Source of the DNA: an uncultured Alphaproteobacteria bacterium | GTDB lineage: Bacteria > Pseudomonadota > Alphaproteobacteria > Rickettsiales > UBA1997 | Length of the DNA stretch: 6,441 nt | Direction: 5' to 3' | Assembly: GCA_903959715.1 (NCBI GenBank) | Contig: CAJBXX010000139.1 | Span: 1 to 6,441 of the forward strand | Shown: piece by piece, positions 1-6,441 of the stretch | How positions within the stretch are numbered: position 1 is the stretch's first letter | Layout: the number at the start of each line of letters is the position of its first letter | Translations under genes and position numbers: made by a program | The notes under the pieces: model-generated | Told to the model about the DNA's origin: nothing | Seen by the model: the letters and a program-made list of their open reading frames with translations, nothing else | Databases searched by the model: none

Positions 1-294
1 AGCAAAGGCTAAAGTTATATTTGGCGATTTTCTTAAATCATTAATTTTTTCGATGAGTTGTAAAATTAAAGATTTTTTTTGTACATCAATTATTTTAGCA
101 ATAAAATCGCCATCAAAACCATTGAAAATCATGATTTCATCGCCAATTTTTTGACGCATCACTTTGATTAAATAATCAAAATCATTGTTGTTAATTTGAA
201 GTTTTTGATTTAAAATGTCGCTAGATAAATCGAGTTTTATATCGAGAAAGAGTCGAATTTTTGGTAATATTTTTTTGTTAGAAAACTCAAACAT
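1..294 (-). CDS. rsmE: 16S rRNA (uracil-1498-N3)-methyltransferase RsmE, N-terminal part
   Basis: This gene is cut by the left edge; only its first 98 codons are present. RsmE methylates N3 of U1498 in 16S rRNA in the assembled 30S subunit, using S-adenosylmethionine. The visible part is the N-terminal PUA-like RNA-binding domain: PKIRLFLD (residues 11-18), DYLIKVMRQKIGDEIMIFNG (40-59) and the following DGDFIAKI (61-68) match the family pattern of RIRLF, then HYL..VLR...GD...LFNG, then DGEF.A.I. The window ends at TLAFA, where the link to the catalytic SPOUT (knotted SAM-binding) domain begins, so no catalytic residue can be judged. The ATG at 294-292 is the earliest possible start because an in-frame TAA lies at 300-298, and the RLFLD motif so close behind rules out a later start. 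No Shine-Dalgarno is seen. A TATAAA-like -10 (315-320, minus strand) lies inside the pstC reading frame; its -35 is poor. Family assignment is good despite truncation. Confidence 0.85.
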   Translation of the reverse strand, partial: MFEFSNKKILPKIRLFLDIKLDLSSDILNQKLQINNNDFDYLIKVMRQKIGDEIMIFNGFDGDFIAKIIDVQKKSLILQLIEKINDLRKSPNITLAFA

Positions 295-305
295 TTTTTA
301 AAATG
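292..305. repeat. Inverted repeat holding both divergent start codons
   Basis: CATTTT (292-297), TT, AAAATG (300-305) is a perfect inverted repeat with a 2-base centre. The left arm contains the rsmE start codon (minus strand) and the right arm the pstC start codon (plus strand), so the two genes begin in mirror image. Arms this short and this AT-rich could arise by chance; any role in regulation or translation is inference. Confidence 0.5.
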
Positions 306-1481
306 ACATTATTTTTTATATTTTTTTCAACAATCGTAATTTCATCGATTGTAATTAATAATAATTTAAAAAAACAGCGAATTAATTGTTTTGCAAAACA
401 AAGATTTAGCTCTCTTGCTGGTCATTACACTTACTGTTTCATATTGTGGTCGCTGGTTTTATTTTTAATTTTACTCGCCACAAATTTAATTTTTTTTACA
501 AAAATTTTATTAATTTTAACAATAATTGTCGTCAATTTTTTCTTAATAAAATTTTTATTTAAGAAAAATTTTAATGCCAAAAAACATTTTGAAAAATTTC
601 AAATCGGCGTTTTATCAATCACCGCGGGCATCGGAATTTTAATCACCCTCATCATCACCATTTCAATTTTATTTGAATCTTTGCGTTTTTTTGAAATAGT
701 TAGTTTTAAAGAATTCTTTTTTGGATTAACTTGGAATCCGCAAATGGCAATAACCGCCGAGCAAGAAGTTGGCGCCAGCTCTTTTGGAATTGTTCCGGTA
801 TTTCTTGGAACGATGTTGATAACTTTGGTGGCGATGGCGGTGGCGGTGCCGATTGGCATTATGTCGGCGATATATTTGGGAATGTATGCCAATCCCAAAA
901 CTCGCGATATTTTAAAGCCGGTTTTAGAAATTTTGGCGGGCGTGCCGACGGTTGTTTATGGCTATTTTGCCGTCACCACCATTGCCCCATTTTTTAAAAA
1001 TTTTTTTAATAGTTTTGGCGTTGAAATGTCGGCGGAAAGTGCTTTGTCAGCTGGTTTCGTCATGGGTGTGATGATTATTCCTTTTGTGCTTTCCTTGACC
1101 GATGATGCCATCGCTTCGGTTCCGCAAAGCTTGAAAGATGGGGCTTTGGCGCTTGGAAGCACTAAATCCGAAATGATTAAAAAAGTGGTTTTAGTTTCGG
1201 CGATGCCAACCATAATTGGCGCCATAATTTTGGCGGTGTCGCGAGCGATTGGCGAAACTATGATTGTTGTTATGTCGGCGGGATTGGTTGCCAAATTGAG
1301 CTTCAATCCACTTGATTCCGTAACGACGGCGACGGCACAAATCGTTACATTATTGGTTGGCGACCAAGAGTTCAACAGCCCAAAAACCTTGTCGGCGTTC
1401 GCTCTAGCCTTAACCCTTTTTGTTTTTACTTTTGCGTTTAATGTTGTGGCGTTGATGGTAATGAAAAAATATAAGCGTTAA
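303..1481 (+). CDS. pstC: Phosphate ABC transporter permease PstC
   Basis: PstC is one of two inner-membrane permease subunits of the high-affinity phosphate importer PstSCAB. The 392 residues begin with very hydrophobic segments (about 3-18, 44-86, 101-126) that form an N-terminal extension relative to enteric PstC (about 320 residues); such extensions occur in alphaproteobacterial PstC. The conserved core starts near residue 137 (FFFGLTWNPQMA), then FGIVPVFLGTMLIT (161-174), AVPIGIMSAIYLGMYA (181-196) and KPVLEILAGVPTVVYG (205-220). The ABC-contacting EAA-type loop is about 267-300, followed by AIGETMIVVMSAG (315-327). TLFVFTFAFNVVA and the basic tail VMKKYKR are a typical PstC end and favour PstC over PstA. 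The ATG at 303 is forced: an in-frame TAG lies at 279-281 and the next Met is residue 148. No Shine-Dalgarno is seen. pstS, pstA, pstB and phoU are not adjacent, so the subunit must pair with genes elsewhere. Base composition shifts strongly between extension and core. Confidence 0.9.
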   Translation: MTLFFIFFSTIVISSIVINNNLKKQRINCFAKQRFSSLAGHYTYCFILWSLVLFLILLATNLIFFTKILLILTIIVVNFFLIKFLFKKNFNAKKHFEKFQIGVLSITAGIGILITLIITISILFESLRFFEIVSFKEFFFGLTWNPQMAITAEQEVGASSFGIVPVFLGTMLITLVAMAVAVPIGIMSAIYLGMYANPKTRDILKPVLEILAGVPTVVYGYFAVTTIAPFFKNFFNSFGVEMSAESALSAGFVMGVMIIPFVLSLTDDAIASVPQSLKDGALALGSTKSEMIKKVVLVSAMPTIIGAIILAVSRAIGETMIVVMSAGLVAKLSFNPLDSVTTATAQIVTLLVGDQEFNSPKTLSAFALALTLFVFTFAFNVVALMVMKKYKR

Positions 1482-1503
1482 AATATTGTTTAGATTTTTC
1501 AAC

Positions 1504-3406
<1,903 letters not shown>

Positions 3407-3412
<6 letters not shown>

Positions 3413-4048
3413 AATCAATTCAAAAGATCCGTTTTGCGGATTGAAAGCACTAATGTTGCCCGTCTCAACATCAAATTGCCAACCAAAGATTTTTATTTTA
3501 TTTTTTGATAAACGCTCTTTGATGTAGGGATAGGTAAGTAAATTATTTAAAGAAATCACGAGAGATTCTTTTTCAAAAGCACTTTCTTGCTCTTCGGATG
3601 ATTTGCTTTTAAGTTGTTTTTTTACAACATCGCGAGCCTCGGAAGCAATTGAAAGCCAAGTTTTCATGGTATCGGAAACGCTACCTTTAAATGCCACGAA
3701 ATCATCGGACATTATGAGTTTTGTGCTTGTGCATCGAGCATTATTGAGCACTAAAATACTTTCAACTCCGAGATTGACAACGGCATATTCAAGAGCAGAT
3801 AAAATACCGCTAATGCCTTCGGTTTTAAACTTCGGAACCATGCCACCAATATTGTTTAAAATAAAAAATTCTCCTGGATTTGCTGAAAAAATTTCGGATG
3901 GAGAAATTGGTAAATCACAAGATGAAATAACTAAAGTTGAGGGTTTTTGTTTTTGTTCAAGAAGATGGCGAATTACATCGCGTTTTCTTTCGAAACTGGT
4001 GGCTTTAAAGGTGCGAAAGCCTGAAATCAAGCGGTTTATATCGGTCAT
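3407..4048 (-). CDS. Beta-carbonic anhydrase family protein with degenerate active site
   Basis: The 213 residues follow the beta-carbonic anhydrase plan from end to end: TLVISSCD (38-45), PGEFFILNNIGGMVP (58-72), the GISGILSALEYAVVNLGVES helix (78-97), the strand ILVLNNARC (98-106), an alpha-helical middle, SLNNLLTYPYIKERL (166-180) and the closing FGWQFDVETGNIS (188-200), equivalent to the usual HGW.FD...G.L. Active enzymes carry CDSR and GHxxCGG. Here CDSR is CDLP (Cys44, Asp45, Leu46, Pro47), losing the dyad arginine, and the histidine ligand is Asn103 within NNARCTS; Cys106 remains. The protein's only histidine is His28, well outside the site. I checked these codons on the minus strand; they are substitutions in an intact frame. 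CO2 hydration is therefore doubtful; it may be a pseudoenzyme or have another role. The ATG at 4048 is preceded three codons upstream by an in-frame TAA. It faces thiC convergently, 11 bp apart, and diverges from uvrB. Confidence 0.8.
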
Positions 4049-4164
4049 GATTTTTTAAGATTTAATTTATAATTAAAAATAAAGATTATTTTTTTTTAAA
4101 AAAATCGCAAGCAAAAATATAAATTTTATTTTGCAAAAAATTAATTTTTTTACGCAATCTTTTC
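4049..4164. other. AT-rich intergenic region upstream of the carbonic-anhydrase-like gene
   Basis: This part of the 180-bp divergent spacer is almost entirely A and T, with long homopolymer runs and a 16-bp palindrome AAAAAATTAATTTTTT (4135-4150). For the minus-strand gene, TTGCGA (plus-strand positions 4105-4110), 16 bp, TAATCT (4083-4088) is a weak candidate promoter. I see no open reading frame, RNA gene, or LexA-type box (no GTTC or GAAC anywhere in 4049-4228). The palindrome is easily explained by base composition. Confidence 0.4.
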
Positions 4165-4208
4165 TTGATTGAAAATAAATTCCAAAATACAATCGGCAAT
4201 CTTTTCTT
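4154..4208 (+). repeat. Pair of 13-bp direct repeats flanking the uvrB promoter
   Basis: GCAATCTTTTCTT occurs at 4154-4166 and again at 4196-4208, both in the same orientation. The starts are 42 bp apart, about four helical turns, placing both copies on the same face of the DNA. The first copy overlaps the first two bases of the predicted -35 and the second copy covers the predicted transcription start. The repeat and spacing are seen directly; a function as paired operator sites is inference. Confidence 0.6.
4165..4193 (+). promoter_or_regulatory. Predicted sigma-70 type promoter of uvrB
   Basis: TTGATT (4165-4170, 4/6 to consensus), a 17-bp spacer, and TACAAT (4188-4193, 5/6) form the best promoter in the window. 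Transcription would start near 4200, giving a leader of about 29 nt before the TTG start codon of uvrB at 4229. Strength and spacing are good, but the start site is a prediction. It lies between the two copies of a 13-bp direct repeat. Confidence 0.65.
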
Positions 4209-4228
4209 TAAAAAAATAAATATAAATT

Positions 4229-6202
4229 TTGAGCACACAAAAATTTAAAATACATTCAAAATACAAGCCCGCTGGTGATCAGCCTCAAGCGATTGAAAAA
4301 TTAGTGGCAGGTTTAAATGCTAAAAAAAATGATCAGGTTTTACTTGGAATTACTGGTTCGGGTAAAACTTTTACGATGGCAAATATTATTGAACAAACAC
4401 AGCGTCCGACCTTGATAATGGCTCATAACAAAACTTTGGCGGCACAACTTTATGGTGAAATGAAAGAATTTTTTCCTGAAAATGAAATTGGTTATTTCGT
4501 TTCTTTTTACGATTATTACCAGCCTGAAGCTTATGTTGCTAAGACCGACACTTTTATCGAAAAAGATAGTTCGATAAATGAACAAATCGACAGGCTTCGT
4601 CACAACGCAACTCGTTCTCTTTTTGAAAGGCGCGATACCATAATTATTGCTTCGGTTTCTTGTATTTACGGTATCGGATCGCCTCAATATTATTCGCAAA
4701 TGGTGCTTCGTTTAAAAATTGGCGAACAAATTAATCGCCAAAAATTAATTATGCGATTGATTGATATGCAATATACGCGCAATGATTTTGATTTTGAAAG
4801 ATGCAATTTTCGAGTGCAAGGCGATGTTGTCGATATTTTTCCTTCGCACTTAGATGACAAAGCGTGGAGAATATCAATGTTTGGCGATGAAATTGACGAA
4901 ATTACCGAATTTGATCCTTTAACAGGTGAAACATTTGGCAAAATTGATAATGTTTCAATTTATCCGTCATCGCATTATGTGGCACCCGCTGAGGTTGTAC
5001 AAAAAGCTTTATCAAATATTAAAAATGATTTAAATTTAAGATTGCTTGATCTTGAAAAAGCTGGCAAAATCGTTGAAATGCAAAGGCTCAATCAACGCAC
5101 AACTTACGATATGGAATTGATGGTGTCGCTGGGAAGTTGTAAAGGAATCGAAAACTACTCGCGTTATTTGACGGGCAGGGAAGCGGGTTCGCCCCCGCCA
5201 ACTCTTTTTGAATATTTACCGCCCGATGCTTTGCTTTTTGTTGATGAAAGCCATGTTTCGGTTCCGCAAATTGACGGCATGTCGAAAGGTGATTTTGCCC
5301 GAAAATCAGTTTTGGTTGAGCACGGATTTCGCTTACCTAGTGCGCTCGATAATCGTCCACTAAAATTTATGGAATGGGAAAATTTCAAACCACAAACGAT
5401 TTATGTTTCGGCGACTCCGAGTAAGTATGAATTGCAAAAAACTGATGGCGAAATTATTGAGCAAATTATTCGTCCGACCGGTCTTTTAGATCCGGTTTGC
5501 GAAATAAGAAGTGCTAAAAATCAAGTTGCCGATTTAGTTGAAGAAGTAAAAAAAACTCGCGAAAAAGGTTTTAGAACTTTGGTGACGACGCTTACCAAAA
5601 AAATGGCGGAAGATTTGGCGGATTATTTTAATGATGTTGGAATCAATGTTGTTTACATGCATTCCGATGTTGACACTCTTGATCGTATCGAGATTATTCA
5701 AAATTTGCGTCGTGGCAAACATGATTGCTTAATCGGCGTTAATTTATTGCGCGAGGGTTTGGATATTCCTGAATGTGCTTTGGTGGCTATTCTTGATGCC
5801 GACAAGGAAGGTTTTTTACGCAACGAAACCTCGCTGATTCAAACTATTGGTCGGGCAGCTAGAAATTCCGAAAGTAAAGTAATTTTATATGCCGATAAAG
5901 AAACAAAATCGATCGTTAAAGCTTTGGCGGAAACTTCACGAAGACGCTCCATTCAAATTGAATATAATAAAATACATAATATCACCCCAACCACAACCTA
6001 CAAGGCGATAACCTCGGCTCTAGAAAATCTGTATAGCAAAAAGAAAGATGAAAATCTTAGGGATGTTGTTAAAAATATTAAGAGAGAAGATATTGATAAA
6101 ATGAAAAGAGAGATGATGGAGGCTGCGACTGAGCTTGATTTCGAAAAGGCGGCGACTCTTCGAGATCAAATCAAGAGTTATGAAAAAATCATGTTGTTAT
6201 AA
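4229..6202 (+). CDS. uvrB: UvrABC excision nuclease subunit UvrB
   Basis: UvrB is the damage-verifying helicase-like subunit of nucleotide excision repair: UvrA loads it at lesions and UvrC then incises. The 657 residues are near the E. coli length (673). In order they show [10 protein letters not shown] (13-22), Walker A GITGSGKT (40-47), the beta-hairpin region YDYYQPEAY (94-102) that probes the [14 protein letters not shown] (114-124), SCIYGIGSP (144-152), RLNQRTTYD (286-294), the DESH Walker B box (339-342), SATP (394-397), LREGLDIPE (507-515) and the QTIGRAAR motif VI (538-545). A C-terminal UVR domain (about 620-655, with [17 protein letters not shown]) contacts UvrC/UvrA. All motifs are intact. 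The start is TTG: an in-frame TAA lies at 4223-4225 and the first ATG (residue 50) would remove Walker A. No Shine-Dalgarno is seen. It has its own promoter, and its TAA directly abuts the stop of the convergent downstream gene. Sequence character is Rickettsiales/alphaproteobacterial. Confidence 0.98.
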   Translation: MSTQKFKIHSKYKPAGDQPQAIEKLVAGLNAKKNDQVLLGITGSGKTFTMANIIEQTQRPTLIMAHNKTLAAQLYGEMKEFFPENEIGYFVSFYDYYQPEAYVAKTDTFIEKDSSINEQIDRLRHNATRSLFERRDTIIIASVSCIYGIGSPQYYSQMVLRLKIGEQINRQKLIMRLIDMQYTRNDFDFERCNFRVQGDVVDIFPSHLDDKAWRISMFGDEIDEITEFDPLTGETFGKIDNVSIYPSSHYVAPAEVVQKALSNIKNDLNLRLLDLEKAGKIVEMQRLNQRTTYDMELMVSLGSCKGIENYSRYLTGREAGSPPPTLFEYLPPDALLFVDESHVSVPQIDGMSKGDFARKSVLVEHGFRLPSALDNRPLKFMEWENFKPQTIYVSATPSKYELQKTDGEIIEQIIRPTGLLDPVCEIRSAKNQVADLVEEVKKTREKGFRTLVTTLTKKMAEDLADYFNDVGINVVYMHSDVDTLDRIEIIQNLRRGKHDCLIGVNLLREGLDIPECALVAILDADKEGFLRNETSLIQTIGRAARNSESKVILYADKETKSIVKALAETSRRRSIQIEYNKIHNITPTTTYKAITSALENLYSKKKDENLRDVVKNIKREDIDKMKREMMEAATELDFEKAATLRDQIKSYEKIMLL

Positions 6203-6412
6203 TTAAGAAGCTTTAGCTCTTTTTCTGCGAGTTCTAACTTCTTCTGATTTTTTATTAGGTTTTTCGTAAAAATTATTATTTATAAGAAATACCTCCAAAG
6301 ATTTTCTAACTAAATAATTTTTGCTTCTATCAAGAGCAGAAGCAGATTTTTCAAGTGAAACGAACAAGTCTGAAGGCATTGAAATAGTTAAGTTTTTAGA
6401 TTTAATTTCCAT
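6203..6412 (-). CDS. Small ribbon-helix-helix (CopG/Arc-like) protein, orphan
   Basis: A 69-residue protein with a ribbon-helix-helix DNA-binding pattern: a beta strand KNLTISMP (6-13), helix A about 14-27 (SDLFVSLEKSASAL), a DRSKN turn (28-32) and helix B about 32-44 (NYLVRKSLEVFL). This matches the CopG-like consensus of a strand ending in LP/MP, a first helix, then a G/DRSxxxLVRxAL second helix. Such proteins dimerise and bind operators through the paired strands; many are antitoxins or autorepressors. The tail (51-69) is strongly basic (KPNKK, RTRRKRAK) and may add DNA or RNA contact. No toxin-like partner lies downstream, since the gene runs straight into the 3' end of uvrB; a partner upstream would be outside the window. 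The ATG at 6412 fits the domain start, and its codon use is AT-rich like its neighbours. Specific role unknown. The RHH assignment is by pattern, and a chance ORF is unlikely but not excluded. Confidence 0.75.
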   Translation of the reverse strand: MEIKSKNLTISMPSDLFVSLEKSASALDRSKNYLVRKSLEVFLINNNFYEKPNKKSEEVRTRRKRAKAS

Positions 6413-6441
6413 ATGTTTTTAATAATTAAAAGTTGATATTA
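6413..6441 (-). other. Upstream edge of the ribbon-helix-helix gene
   Basis: The last 29 bp are AT-rich DNA immediately upstream of the minus-strand ribbon-helix-helix start. No Shine-Dalgarno is present. On the minus strand it contains a TAATTATTAAAA stretch that could hold a -10 element, but the window ends before a -35 could be assessed. No coding sequence is visible. Confidence 0.3.

Noticed and set aside
820..850. Short G-rich GGCGGTGG-like repeat
   Set aside because: It encodes the conserved VAMAVAVPIG segment of PstC; repeated Ala and Val codons explain it.
599..1375. Open frames on both strands within pstC (for example 962-1375 minus and 731-997 plus)
   Set aside because: They are shadows of a conserved permease core; low-complexity translations without domain features.
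3603..4058. A 151-codon open frame on the plus strand opposite the carbonic-anhydrase-like gene
   Set aside because: It is the antisense of a gene with clear family motifs throughout; its translation has no recognisable domain.
4135..4150. 16-bp palindrome AAAAAATTAATTTTTT
   Set aside because: Made only of A and T in a spacer dominated by A and T runs; chance is a sufficient explanation.
4049..4228. LexA (SOS) box upstream of uvrB
   Set aside because: No GTTC or GAAC occurs in the interval, so the alphaproteobacterial GTTC-N7-GTTC pattern is excluded.
6203..6260. Rho-independent terminator for uvrB past its stop
   Set aside because: Only a 4-bp AGCT-TT-AGCT stem before a T-run is visible, inside the coding sequence of the neighbouring gene; too weak to call.

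Overview
The window is a compact, AT-rich bacterial chromosome segment with six protein genes and little spacer. The proteins read as alphaproteobacterial. UvrB closely resembles the Rickettsiales/alphaproteobacterial form, and PstC carries the long membrane-embedded N-terminal extension I associate with alphaproteobacterial PstC. Low GC, very short intergenic gaps, no recognisable Shine-Dalgarno sequence at any of the six starts and one TTG start suggest a streamlined or reduced-genome lineage. A complete thiC argues against a typical SAR11 (Pelagibacter) genome, which lacks that gene. The lineage assignment is inference from protein character, not from a marker search.

Layout from left to right: (1) The 5' part of rsmE (16S rRNA m3U1498 methyltransferase) on the minus strand, cut by the left edge. 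(2) Divergent from it, with 8 bp between the two start codons, pstC (phosphate ABC transporter permease) on the plus strand. (3) After 81 bp, thiC (HMP-P synthase of thiamine biosynthesis), same strand. (4) Convergent with thiC, 11 bp apart and sharing an AT-rich hairpin, a beta-carbonic-anhydrase-family gene on the minus strand whose active site has lost the zinc-ligand histidine and the Asp-Arg dyad arginine. (5) A 180-bp divergent intergenic region containing the best promoter in the window, flanked by two copies of a 13-bp direct repeat. (6) uvrB (excision nuclease subunit B), which needs a TTG start. (7) Abutting uvrB with no gap, a convergent 69-residue ribbon-helix-helix protein with a basic tail. 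The last 29 bp are its upstream region.

The genes do not form one pathway. They are housekeeping or metabolic genes (rRNA modification, phosphate uptake, thiamine synthesis, DNA repair) separated from their usual partners: pstC has no pstS/pstA/pstB beside it, and thiC has no other thi gene. I see no mobile element, CRISPR array, RNA gene or defence system. The points most worth following are the degenerate carbonic anhydrase, the repeat-flanked uvrB promoter, the mirrored rsmE/pstC starts and the orphan ribbon-helix-helix gene.
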